A stretch of DNA of 64,000 nt from Hyperoplus lanceolatus (lineage: Eukaryota > Chordata > Actinopteri > Uranoscopiformes > Ammodytidae), in contig CM049400.1 of the NCBI GenBank assembly GCA_026929865.2, positions 18,974,501 through 19,038,500 on the forward strand, written 5' to 3'. Below, piece by piece: positions 1 to 10,568 of this stretch (within the stretch, counting starts at the first letter, position 1; each line of letters opens with the position of its first letter). A model generated the notes under the pieces. The model had not been told where the DNA came from. It saw only the letters and a list, made by a program, of their open reading frames with translations, and did no database searches. The translations under genes and the position numbers were made by a program.

Positions 1-13
1 ATATATTATTTAT

Positions 14-200
14 TTTTTTAAGATATTTTTTTTTTGCATTCTTATACTTTATTGATAGTACAGAGACAGAGTTGATATGGGGCAGAGAGGGGAGGGACAT
101 TCAGAGAACGACCACGGGCTAGAATCGAACCCGGGTCTGCTGCTGGCCGAGGCCCATGGGGGGGACGCCCTACCAACTGAGCTAAGGGCGCCCCCCCCCC
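14..200 (-). mobile_element. tRNA-derived SINE, family A, copy 1
   Basis: Read on the minus strand it starts GGGCGCCCTTAGCTCAGTTG (A box) and has GGTTCGATTC (B box), then a tRNA-unrelated body and an A-rich tail after AATAAAGTATAAGAATGC. Same family as 17033-17195 and 51449-51637. The polymerase III promoter boxes are seen; mobility is inferred from three dispersed copies, two with target duplications. Confidence 0.85.
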
Positions 201-1143
201 TTTCTTATGATATTCTAATGTTTGTCCGCTTAGGTCTGTATGCCTTCTTTCTGGCAATATTTTCAGTTTTATTTTTCCTTATTATGCACTTGGTAATTGT
301 GTTGAGAAAGGAGCTCTATAAATAAGTACATGTAAATGTTAAAATTATATCCCAATGCCGCTGTTTTAAAGTTGAAGTAAGCGGTTTATTTATGTTAATA
401 TAAGTGTTAAATCGCTCTTTATTCATACAGTGATCACTTACATAATGTGCGCGTTTCATAAAGCCGATCTCTCAGTCAGCTACTCTATATGTTAATCGGC
501 AAATAAACTTATTGGAGGATCCCGAAATTTTTATCCAATCACAAGAGAGAACGCTACAAACCGACACCCGTCTCACTCATGGTTTCACTGCCGGTGCCCG
601 CCAGAGCAACAGATGGGTGAATGTTTATATGCCTACAACGGCGGAGCAGGTAAAAATCCTTCCCAATGTCTGTTTTGATGGTTTTTATCATGTTTTATCA
701 CACTTAAGGATCTGAGATGATGCTAGATAACTCGCTGCTTAAAGACCGCAGTGCATTAATGTGGTGACGTAGGGACGAGCGAGGGGACTGCTAACTGCAG
801 TAACTGAGCTAAAAGAACCATTCCGCTTAAAGCACCTTTAAAGCTCACATATTATGCACTTTGCTGTCAATTTTATATGGTCTAAGTAGTCCCTAATACT
901 TATTTTTTTAGATGTTTGCTGAAAAACCCGTTCAGATCATTTATTGTAGCACGCCTCTATACCCTGATTGTCCTCTGGTCTCAGGATGACCTATATTTGT
1001 GCGATCTGGCTGGCCCCTCCCACCTCTCTGCCGGGCTTTCTTTATATGTCCATGGGGCTCTCCTACCGTCTCTGCCGTGCTCTCGCGATACTAGAGAGAC
1101 ACTGCGTGACTGCGAACACAGTGTTTACCCGGAGCTAAGCCAT
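201..1143. other. AT-rich flank, no gene; contains dispersed repeat fragment
   Basis: No coding domain. Positions about 336-470 share TAATATAAGTGTTAAAT and TTCATACAGTGATCACTTA words with 58258-58385 in the same orientation, which marks a dispersed repeat of unknown class. Confidence 0.5.
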
Positions 1144-1693
1144 AGCTGGTTGCTTGTCCCAAAGCTAATAGCTATACACCTGTCAGGCAAAACTACCAAT
1201 AAAAACTATTATTTTAGTTTCACCGTTTTAAAAAAAGCACAGGTAGCTTCCTATCCGTTGTGTTATTAAAAACGAGGCATTATTAGACTGCAAGGGGAAA
1301 GCTAAGTTAGTGTATTAGGAGCAAAACTTGGTGCTACAACCAAAGCTACATGGGCGCTAACGCTAAAAATAAGACTCAGATGATTTAAACCAGTGAAAAC
1401 AGTAGCTTCAAAGTGTGATTTCTACAGGAATATCTTCCCATCCTTTGTCATGTTAAAAACGAGTCATTTTCAGACTGCTGTGGGGAATATAAACAGCGTG
1501 TTATAAGCAAAAGCTGGTTGCTTGTCCCAAAGCTAATAGCTATACACCAGTCAGGCAAAACTACCAATAAAAACTATTATTTTAGTTTCACCGTTTAAAA
1601 AAAGCACAGGTAGCTTCCTATCCATTGTGTTATTAAAAACGAGGCATTAATAGACTGCTGTGGTTAAGATAAATTAGTGGAGTATGAGCAAAA
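1144..1693 (+). repeat. ~184-bp tandem repeat, three units
   Basis: Units begin near 1144, 1328 and 1512. Units 1 and 3 are almost identical (AGCTGGTTGCTTGTCCCAAA ... TTATTAAAAACGAGGCATTA); the middle one is diverged but aligns along its length (GTTAAAAACGAGTCATTTTC). The last unit is interrupted at its end by the hAT-like element at 1702. Confidence 0.75.
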
Positions 1694-2996
1694 GCATTCT
1701 GCAGGGCTGCCAAGTTTCACCAAAAGTTTGGAGTGAGATTTTTTGGCCGAGGGACCAAAACCATGTCCTCTCTCCCACCCAATAATTTTTGCTAGTGTCC
1801 TGCAAGTTTACATATTGTTCATAATAAATCAGAAATAAAAGACAATTGGAAAATGTGATACAACATCAACAATCTTATTAAAATAAACAAATTCATGAAT
1901 TGCAAAGTCGTAGGACAGGTTTTAATTAAACATTGGGTGTGGACATATTATAAGTGGGGGTCTGGGGTTCCCCCCCATAAAATTTTGAGCATTAAACACT
2001 TAATTTCCTGCATTCTGGTGAATTTTTATGAAGCAATGTGTGCCTTTTCTGCATTCATTTTTATGTAAAGTAAAAGAGAACATTCACGCTTTCGCTGACA
2101 CAAATTTAATTGAATAGCCTCCAAAGCATGTGTAGTGCTTTCAAATATCTGCTGTAGCCTATTGTTAAAACATTTGGTTAAACTGTAATAAAGGTAATTA
2201 TTCTATATCATGTCTACTATTGAGGGTTGAGTGGCTGGTGGTATTTTAGTAGCAGCATTAGGCTTTATTCAAAGAAGAAAAAAATTAGGGAACAGTTCAA
2301 CACCAATGCAAACTACTAGGCTAAAATAAAACATCTGGGTTACTTGGTCCCTCCTCTTAGGCTACCTTGATTTGTGTTATGAAAAGTGCTATAAATGTGC
2401 AATACATAGGCTACAGTTCATTACACAGAAGAATAAAAGCATTTTTATTGGCGGATGAGCCATTTGTTACTTTGCAAACCTAATTTTCAAACTGAATTAC
2501 CAAAAACAATATACAAAACGATCCAAAGATCTTCTGAATTTACTGAAGTGAGATTGAAGGGTTAATATGTTTGATGCATGCGCGCTCACCGGCCGGCAGG
2601 GACACAATTCTTATCAGCGGTAACTTGGCAGGCTATCAACACACACCTGGGAAGAGAAGGTGCGGGTAGGGGGCTCGCCTCCATGCTCGCCTCGCTTCGA
2701 ATGCACAGTGCACATCAAAGCATAATGTTAATGCGCGTTCAGAAAGAGGAAGTCACGGCACTCATGTCTGTTAGCTTTTCAAAATAAGAAACTTAAAATA
2801 AAAGTCCCTCAAAACAAATGTTATTTTGGGGTTGGCTAGTGAGCGAGCATGGAGTAGGCAGCAAAACGACATGCTCTGCTGAAACTTTAATTTAAAAGTT
2901 TTATTTGGCACTTTATACCCTCAAAAGGCGACAAAATACTATTATAAGTTTATTGTTCTCATTTTAGTTAAGTTAAAACTTGAAAGCGTTACGCCA

Positions 2997-3932
2997 ATGG
3001 CCAACAGTTTGCGTTTGAAATTCGACAAGTACAAATTCCCCGGAGAATCCCCAGCAGCTGGGCCTGAAGCCCCGGGCACAAGTGTTTCAACATCCGCTAG
3101 CATCAGCGCTAACTTGCCTCGGACGGCTAGCCAAATGGAGTCCGCAGACATGAAAGCTGAAATCCTCACGGCACTTAAAAAGGACATCGCTATCCTGCTT
3201 AGGACGGAGTTAAAGTCCGTCCTGTCTGAGGAATTTGAATCCGTCAAATCCGAGCTACATGCAGTGAAGGCGGAGGTGGCTAACAACACTGCTACAATTC
3301 GCTCCGAGGTGGACACGATGAAAACAACTATATCCGACATGGAACGCGGGCTGTCTTCATGCTCCGATGACGTGACTTCACTTCTAACTAGGGTGGGAAG
3401 ACTCGAGACAGAGGTTACCAACACACGGGAGAAATGCCTCGACATGGAGGGGCGAATGAGACGGGACAACATTCGGATACTAAAAGTCCCAGAGACCCCA
3501 CTCTCCAGCACACCAGCGGCGGTCTCTAAACTGCTTAAAGAGGCTTTGAAAATGGATAAAGACGTCTTGATAGACAGATCGCACAGAGGACTGCAGGCAA
3601 GGAAACCTGACGGCAAACCCCGAGTCATCGTGGCGAAATTACACTACCACCAAGACTGTTTTGACATTCTGCGCCGTGCCAGGGAATCCGGACCACTCAA
3701 GTTTAAAGGGACCGCCATCTCCATTTTCCCGGACTACCCCCCGAGTGTCGCACAGGCCAGATCCGCTTTCAACGAAGTGAAGAGGCTGCTCCGTGGGCAA
3801 GATGGTATCAGGTATGGCCTTTCCTATCCAGCACGGCTCCGGATCACACATAATGGAACTGAGAGACAGTTTCAAAGCCCAGAAGATGCCATGACCTACG
3901 TGAAAGCCAAAATCCTTCGTGAATCTACATAA
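2997..3932 (+). CDS. LINE L1-type ORF1 protein (RNA-binding chaperone)
   Basis: Intact 311-residue frame. Residues about 50-155 are rich in heptad-like L/I/V spacing (ILTALKKDIAILLRTELKSV and SEVDTMKTTISDMERGLSS), a predicted coiled coil. GRMRRDNIRILKVPE at about 152-166 begins the RNA-recognition and C-terminal domains of the L1 ORF1 (transposase_22) family; DRSHRGLQARKPDGKPRVIV and DYPPSVAQARSAFNEVKRLL follow. The family binds element RNA and supports retrotransposition as a trimer. Intact here although its ORF2 partner is broken, so probably non-functional in the element's own life cycle. Confidence 0.85.
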   Translation: MANSLRLKFDKYKFPGESPAAGPEAPGTSVSTSASISANLPRTASQMESADMKAEILTALKKDIAILLRTELKSVLSEEFESVKSELHAVKAEVANNTATIRSEVDTMKTTISDMERGLSSCSDDVTSLLTRVGRLETEVTNTREKCLDMEGRMRRDNIRILKVPETPLSSTPAAVSKLLKEALKMDKDVLIDRSHRGLQARKPDGKPRVIVAKLHYHQDCFDILRRARESGPLKFKGTAISIFPDYPPSVAQARSAFNEVKRLLRGQDGIRYGLSYPARLRITHNGTERQFQSPEDAMTYVKAKILREST

Positions 3933-5185
3933 TGCTGGTAAACCATGGCTGTATTGACGTGACCTTATCCTCCATCACAGTAAAAGGTTGGTGCTGTCCA
4001 CTCTATCTGAACACATGTTTTGATGGAAAGACTGTAGCCTATAGCTCTGAAGAATAACTACTTAGGCCAAATGAATGAATAGTGTGGAGAGCACAGAAAA
4101 ACCTGTTTAAAAAATGTCCCATTTAGTCATGTCTTGTGTTTACAATTGATGAGAGATATCAGTATTGCTGAACAGTAGGGATGAGCCCGAATCCGAATAT
4201 GTATTCGGATAAGCACGGATAATGAGTTAGATACGGATACAGATAATTTCCGAATAGTCCCGTTATTATTCGGGGATTTTTTTATTTTTTTATTATGCGC
4301 TTAATTGACGCAGCGCGTTCCGCCTCAATGACACAACAGGTAGAATGACACTAACAGCTGTTCTGTGGTGGACATGAGAGGACCGGGTGCGTCCCGTGAC
4401 CCGCGGTCTCTCTCTTTTTATCCACTGATAAACACAGCGCGTTCGCCCTTTCCCTCGAATAGAAGGTTCTACCGGTCGCATTCGCTGCCGTTTTTATTTG
4501 AGTTTCCTCGTAACCCGCTGCTATGGCAGAGAAGAGACGAACCGATGGAATATGCTGCACCCCGAGTCACCGTCAGCCCTTCCCCGATGTAGGCTGTTTA
4601 CATTCTCTAGGCCTACTGCTTAAACTCTTTTAAACATCACAACGTTTCCATCAAACTGATGCTTAGGACCTGTACTTTTTCAGCTGTCAATCAGTGCGTA
4701 GACGCCTAGGCCTACTTCAGGACCTATACAATAAAAATCGGAAACTGCAAACTTGACACATTGAAATCACGTATGGCTTTGTGGAAATGCTAAAATATTA
4801 TTTAGGGTTTATGAGATTGGCACGTTGATACAGATTGTTCCTAAACCTTAGTTTAGTAAAACAAATGTAAAAAAAGAGCGATAGGGAGAGATAGAGATAA
4901 AAAAAAATCATGAAATACAGCTGTATTTTCCCCAGTTAAAGGGAGACCTTAATTAAGTTATAAGTAAAACACTGGCCCTCATTTACTAACAGTGAGAAGC
5001 CTATGCACAGATTTGGGCTGTTATTTATCAATATTTTCGTGCCCTGAATTTCCTGAGATGAAAAGGTAGAAATATATCTGACTTTTTGACTTATATTTCA
5101 ACATTACATCAATTTGATGCTTTGAAGGGACAACAATTGCATTGACAATGAATATTAGTTTAGAAAATCAATGTCGGTGTGACTT
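3933..5185 (+). other. LINE interior replaced by unrelated DNA
   Basis: Between ORF1 and the reverse transcriptase an endonuclease-coding stretch is expected but no such frame exists. At about 4167 the sequence CAGTAGGGATGAGCCCGAAT followed by CGGATA-type repeats looks like the left end of a hAT-type element; I could not find its right end. ORF fragments here are uninformative. Confidence 0.5.
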
Positions 5186-5191
5186 CCTTTA

Positions 5192-6757
5192 ATGTCACTC
5201 GACGCCGAGAAGGCTTTCGATCGGGTGGAGTGGGATTACCTTTTTTACACCCTCAAACGATTTGGGTTTGGTGAGAAATTTGTCTCTTGGATAAGGTTAC
5301 TTTACTCCTCTCCATTAGCTGCTGTCCGAACAAACAATAATCTCTCCTCCTATTTTCCTCTCCACCGTGGCACCCGACAGGGTTGCCCCTTGTCACCCCT
5401 TTTATTTGCTCTTGCAATTGAGCCATTAGCAATCGCCCTTCGCAATGAAGCTGATATAAAGGGAATACAGAGAAACGGCTCGGAGAGCAAGGTGTCTCTT
5501 TATGCTGATGACATGCTTTTATATCTGTCCGACCCTTTAACTAGCCTTCCAATAGCACTTGATCTCCTCAAAGAATTCGGCAAAATATCAGGTTACAAAA
5601 TAAACTTACAAAAAAGTGAGATAATGCCAGTGAATACTGCTGCTAAGCAAATTAATTTAGACTCATTTCCACTAAAAATAAGTGTGCAAAAATTCAAATA
5701 TTTAGGAATCTGGATAACACACACAGTTAAAGACATCTTTAAAGCTAATTTCTCACCATTACTTTCTAATCTTAAATTAGATCTGGAACGATGGAGTCTA
5801 TTACCTTTGTCATTGGGAGGCAGGATTAATACAATCAAAATGAATGTGCTACCCAAATTTCTGTATGCATTTCAGTGTATTCCTTTATTTATATCGAAAT
5901 CATATTTTTTGTCAATTGACAAATTGATATCTGCATTTATTTGGAACAAGAAAAACCCTTGAATAAGGAAAAGCATGTTACAACGGCATCGTCAGCAAGG
6001 GGGATTATCTCTTCCTAATTTTCAGTTTTATTATTGGGCTGCCAACATTAGGACATTGTTATATTGGAAGCAATCTCCATCTAATGATAATGCCCCTGCG
6101 TGGCTACAATTGGAGAACTTATCTTGTTCAACCTCCTTGCACTCCCTGCTCTGTTTGGTACTCCCCCTACCGGATCCTATATCCAGATTTTCCTCAAACC
6201 CAATTGTGAAACACTCTTTAAAGATCTGGAAACAGTTTAGGAGATTCTTTTCTCTCAAACACTTCTCGATTTGTGCCCCTATAGCGAGAAATCACCTTTT
6301 TGTGCCATCAGTTATAGACAGAGCTTTCCATGAATGGGAGAGAAGAGGAGTAAATACAATAGAGGATCTTTTTGTAGATAATACTTTCTTATCCTTTGGT
6401 CAGTTAATGCTAAAATATAATATTCTCCGCTCACATTTTTTTAGATTTTTACAGCTCCGTAGCTTCATATCGGCATCATACTCTCTTTTTCCATCACAAC
6501 CACCCAATTCTCTTTTAGAATCCATTCTGAAACTTGACCCAGGTTCCAAAGGGACCATTGGGACAGTTTACTCTTTTTTAAACTCACAAAATCTGGAACC
6601 CTTGACATCAGTAAGGAATCGGTGGGAGGGAGATTTGGAGACAGTGCTTTCTGATGAAGTTTGGAAGAAGGCCATAGAAAGGATACATTCTTCTTCTATT
6701 TGTTTACGTCACACAGTCATCCAGTTCAAGGTCTTACATCGCCTTCACTGGTCAAAA
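5192..6757 (+). pseudogene. LINE L1-type ORF2 remnant: reverse transcriptase and downstream domain
   Basis: Reverse transcriptase palm: SLDAEKAFDRVEW, RGTRQGCPLSPLLFALAIEPL and the catalytic YADD (SLYADDMLLY) are clear, with GYKINLQKSE and KYLGIWIT after them. An in-frame TGA at 5960-5962 interrupts KKNP/IRKSM; it sits where an arginine CGA is expected in this family, so a CpG transition is the simplest cause. The same frame then runs on to 6758, where the hAT element begins. The N-terminal endonuclease and first RT motifs are absent. Confidence 0.88.
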
Positions 6758-6758
6758 G

Positions 6759-8395
6759 CAGAGGTGGAAAGAGTACAAAAATATTCTACTCAAGTAAAAG
6801 TATGATTACTTGGATGAAATTTTACTTAAGTAAAAGTAAAAGTACTGGTCTAAAAATCTACTGAAGTAAAAGTGAAAAAGTAGCTGATTTAAAATGTACT
6901 TAAAGTACAAGTTACTAGTTACTTTTTAACAGCGGGAGGGGGCGGGGGTCTCTTCAGTGTAGGGCATTCTATATATAGACAAGGAGATATAAATCTCAAA
7001 CTAGTTTTGTTTAATTAATACAACACTTACAAATGAAAGTGCACAAATTAAATAAATCATGTCACCACACATGTATGGATGTATACTGTGTCATTATACT
7101 TTAGATAAGCAAATATGGAGCAAATAGTCTGTGAATGGGGGAATGGGAATGTAACCGGTCTACAGACCTAAACAGACTGCAGCTGCAGTTCTAATAATGT
7201 AATTGTGTATAATTGATCTAAACCATGGAAATTGCAAGGTTAGGCTGCTCGATTTTGACAAATCATAATCATGATTATTTTGATTGACATTGTGTAATCA
7301 CAATTATTAGACAATTATTCATTGATTTAAGAACTGCAACATGCACTTATTTAACATTTGAAACCATGACTTTTGACTTTAAACACATCCTAATTGAACT
7401 GAAAACAAGGAAAATGCAAATAGCCTAAGTAAAACATATTTTTTATAATTAAATTAAATAAGTGTCAAAATCAAAATAAACCGTTGCAAATGTTGTCGAT
7501 AGGGCACGTCTTTTGCTAGCAGGAATGTGAGGGCATATTTTAATGTATATCTCATGGAGCTGGCTGGATAAGCAAGTTGCATTGTAGGCTACAGTGTTCT
7601 TAATTGATGACTGTTTTGGTGGCAAGAGTCAAGGAGCTTTAAACTTTCTGTATTTTTTATTCCTTTATTGTTTGGTCATAGACAACTTGGATTCGACTTA
7701 AAGTGAGTATACTACTTGGTCGTGATGTTTTGAGGTGCAGTTGGGTCACATATGACTTTTTTTCTCTCTCGCTCACGGTCGCGCATGTCATCTGACTCGC
7801 GTGTCCGCGCATAACATATCTTGCACATTGTTTTAGTCTATTACTTTTACCTTTCTTCTCGAGCAAAGGCTGACTTTCTGCCGTCTTCTGGAAGTTTTTC
7901 AAAGCTCCCGGCAACACGCACCGTCTCCATCCTACTCTGCACTGTTAAACTGAAAGCTAGGTGAGGGAGGGGCCGATCGCACGGCTGGATGAAAGGTTTG
8001 CTGCATTTAAAAGCCTTCATGTCTTCACGTGCGGTACAATGACAGTTTAACTAGGATTATTTTGTTTTAATGATAGAGGGAAGAAATGTTTGTTGTTATC
8101 ATTTAGTCGCAATGATCCTGTCGATCATTCTCTGTGTTCGTTTCCGGTATTGTGCCGTAAAAATAAAAGCACCCCGTGATATTTATTTTATTTTCTCTCG
8201 TTTCCCTATCTATTTTTTTTACTCAGTAACGCAGGTGATATAAAATGTAGCGAAGTACAATACTTCAAAATAAACATACTCAAAGTAAAAGTAAAAGTAT
8301 AGGTTTTAAAAATCACTTAAAAAATTACAAGTACACGAAAAAACTACTCAATTACAGGAACGCGAGTAAATGTAATTCGCTACTTTACACCCCTG
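6759..8395. mobile_element. hAT-type non-autonomous element inserted in the LINE ORF2
   Basis: Ends CAGAGGTGGAAAGAGTAC (6759) and TCGCTACTTTACACCCCTG (to 8395) form an imperfect terminal inverted repeat starting CAG. The 8-bp target duplication GTCAAAAG is perfect at 6751-6758 and 8396-8403. Subterminal AAGTAAAAGTA repeats occur at both ends. 1637 bp with no transposase frame. Confidence 0.93.
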
Positions 8396-8402
8396 GTCAA
8401 AA

Positions 8403-8852
8403 GTAAAGCTGGCAAAGTTCACACCTATCGATCCCATATGTGACCGATGCAAGCAAGTGCCGGCTACGCTTTCACACATGTTCTGGTCCTGTCCGAAACT
8501 TAATAATTTTTGGCAATTGATATTTAAAACCTTTTCAGATGTTTTAGAAGTACATATAGAACCTTCTGCTATCATCGCAGTATTTGGAGTTACTCCACAG
8601 GATATACATCTTAAGTCCCAAGCAAGACAAATTATAGCTTTTGCATCTCTCTTGGCTAGACGACTTATACTCCTCAAGTGGAAAGAGAAGTTCTCCCCAA
8701 CCTTTAAAATGTGGATTAAAGATATGATGCATCACTTAGTGTTAGAGAAGATTCGTTACCCTACTAGAGGGTGTGCTCAGAAATGTAATGCTATATGGAA
8801 ACCTTTTTTGACCTATGTGGAGAGGATAGATTATGCTAATATGGGAGTTTAG
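8403..8852 (+). pseudogene. LINE L1-type ORF2 remnant: C-terminal part
   Basis: Continuation of the ORF2 frame after the hAT insertion. It contains CDRCKQVPATLSHMFWSCPK, the C-x2-C...H-x4-C zinc-knuckle-like motif typical of L1 ORF2 C-termini, and ends with TAG at 8850-8852. Excluding the insert and one copy of its 8-bp target duplication puts this segment in the same frame as the segment ending at 6757. Confidence 0.85.
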
Positions 8853-9326
8853 TGCTGCTGACCTCATTTCTTTCTCTATTGTAGCCTATTTACTGAGGTG
8901 TAATTTTATTTTCAATCAGTATTTATTTTTTGTATTTTCCCCTGTCAAACTGTTATTTAACTGTTTGCATGTATTTCTGGTTTTATTTTGATTTTGTCTC
9001 TTTACTTGTGTGCATTTCAATTATGATCCCTGAATGCTATTGTTATAGAATGGTACAGTGTTACTGTTAAAGGGGTGGGGCTCTGTTGGAGCAAGTTGGG
9101 GTGGGGGGGGGGGGGGGGGGTTATAATTGTATTAATCTAATTGTATCTGCATTGCATTCTGTAAAACGTCAAAAACCAATAAATAAACCTTGAGGAAAAA
9201 CAAATGTTATTTTGGGGATTCATTTCTCCACGTGAGAAATTTGAGGTGTGGCGTGAGAGAGTGTGAACTGGTTGATTTGCGTGTGTCTCACAGCCAAAGA
9301 GTGAGACTTGGCAGCTCTGCATTCTG

Positions 9327-9795
9327 TGTTGGTGTATGTAACATTCAGGCTGTACTAAGGGTATCTTGTCGCTTAGCGGGGAAAACAACATGGCTGTCGC
9401 TCGGAAAATTTTCCATCGGATCTCGGGGCCGTGAACCAATAAGAAATGGGGGGGTGGGGTTATCATAAACTAGTGCACGGTGGACGTTTCTGGGGGGGAA
9501 GCATGGACATATAAAGAAAATATGGGGATGTGGCTGTGCCGACTATTACGTAATAGTCGGCGAGAATTCTGACTGGAGTATATTGGGGGGGAGGGGTGGG
9601 GGTTTCAGAAAGGGGGAGAGTGAGAAAAGGAGAGATTGTTATTTTTTTATATTTTGGCAGTCTCTAGGCACACCGTGGACCCATGGATATGTTAGAACAC
9701 ATTTAAAAAGTGCATTTAGCAAAATATGTGACCTTTAATCAAAATAAATCATTTAAAAAAAGCATGTGTTACACATAAACAAAATACCAAATAAT
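9327..9795. other. Spacer with G-rich tracts and a 24-bp palindrome
   Basis: No gene. It contains a perfect 24-bp palindrome at 9538-9561 centred on TTACGTAA, and G runs at 9442-9453 and 9586-9603. Confidence 0.6.
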
Positions 9796-9803
9796 ATGAT
9801 AAT

Positions 9804-10560
9804 TGGGGCTGTCAAGCGATTAAAAAAAATGTATCTAATTAATTACAGGCTCTGTGATTAATTAATCTAAATTAATCGCATACTTATATGACACTTTTAT
9901 ACCTGTTTATAAACAGCTGTATAGCCTACTACTGTTTCTCTCTCTCTCTTTCTCTCACGCGCTCTCTCTCCGTCTCTCGTAACTTCTGTCTCCTCCCCTC
10001 AGCCAGCTTTATACATGAACTAGCACCGAATTTTCTCAAAAAAACAAGCAGACTAAATGACGACTTTCCATCTCCCACAACAGACAGCGCTGCACTGCCA
10101 CCATTTCGTAGCCTACTCATAGGCAAAAATATTGACACACACACACACACACTCGTTTAAATGCGAGACAGCTAGCAAACAAAATTGGAGGAAGATTGAG
10201 AGATAGGCCTACTGTTTGGAACCTTGCCTACATTGTTGCACCCACTAAATCAATAATGCGGAGAATTAAGTAAGATGTCTTCCTACCTTCATGTTTATTT
10301 GCCGAAGCATCCCATAAACCGTCCATAGAGCCCTCGAGTCGGCCCCTTTCCCCTGCTTCACTCTTTACATTTCTCCCTTTTACCGCACGCCCGGCCCGGC
10401 AAAAATGGACATATAAAAGCTACAGGTGCAGCTCCGCACCACTTTTGCACCGGGTCAAAGGGCATTATAGAAGTGCGATTAATCTGCGTTAATTTTTTTA
10501 ATCGCGTTAATTTTTCTGTGATTGATTAATCGAAATGAACGCGTTAATTTGACAGCCCTA
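9804..10560. mobile_element. hAT-type non-autonomous element
   Basis: Left end TGGGGCTGTCAAGCGATTAA, right end GCGTTAATTTGACAGCCCTA: inverted repeat TRGGGCTGTCAA. Perfect 8-bp target duplication ATGATAAT at 9796-9803 and 10561-10568. ATTAATCG-type words are clustered near both ends. 757 bp, no transposase. Confidence 0.9.
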
Positions 10561-10568
10561 ATGATAAT

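Larger units (their letters stand above)
2832..9196 (+). mobile_element. L1-type LINE retrotransposon, decayed
   Basis: Non-LTR element with ORF1 (2997-3932), broken ORF2 (about 5186-8852) and a 3' end with AATAAATAAACC and a short A tail. It is flanked by a ~21-bp direct repeat containing CAAATGTTATTTTGGGG at 2811-2831 and 9197-9217, the trace of target-primed insertion. ORF1 with coiled coil plus an RRDNIRI-type domain places it in the L1/Tx1 group. The endonuclease region of ORF2 is missing and replaced by unrelated DNA (about 4160-5185). ORF2 is also cut by the hAT element 6759-8395. Confidence 0.9.
1702..9319 (+). mobile_element. hAT-like non-autonomous element (outer shell), split by an L1 insertion
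   Basis: Left end CAGGGCTGCCAAGTTTCAC at 1702; right end GTGAGACTTGGCAGCTCTG at 9301-9319, its inverted counterpart. A direct repeat CATTCTG flanks it at 1695-1701 and 9320-9326, close to the 8 bp expected of hAT insertion. Without the L1 (2832-9196) and its extra target copy the element is about 1.2 kb, with no transposase coding capacity. Confidence 0.82.

Noticed and set aside
1144..1693. CRISPR-like repeat array
   Set aside because: Three long units without regular spacers, in an animal nuclear genome.
2942..3628. 228-codon open frame on the minus strand
   Set aside because: Antisense shadow of LINE ORF1; serine-rich composition is what the complement of a charged coiled-coil gene gives.
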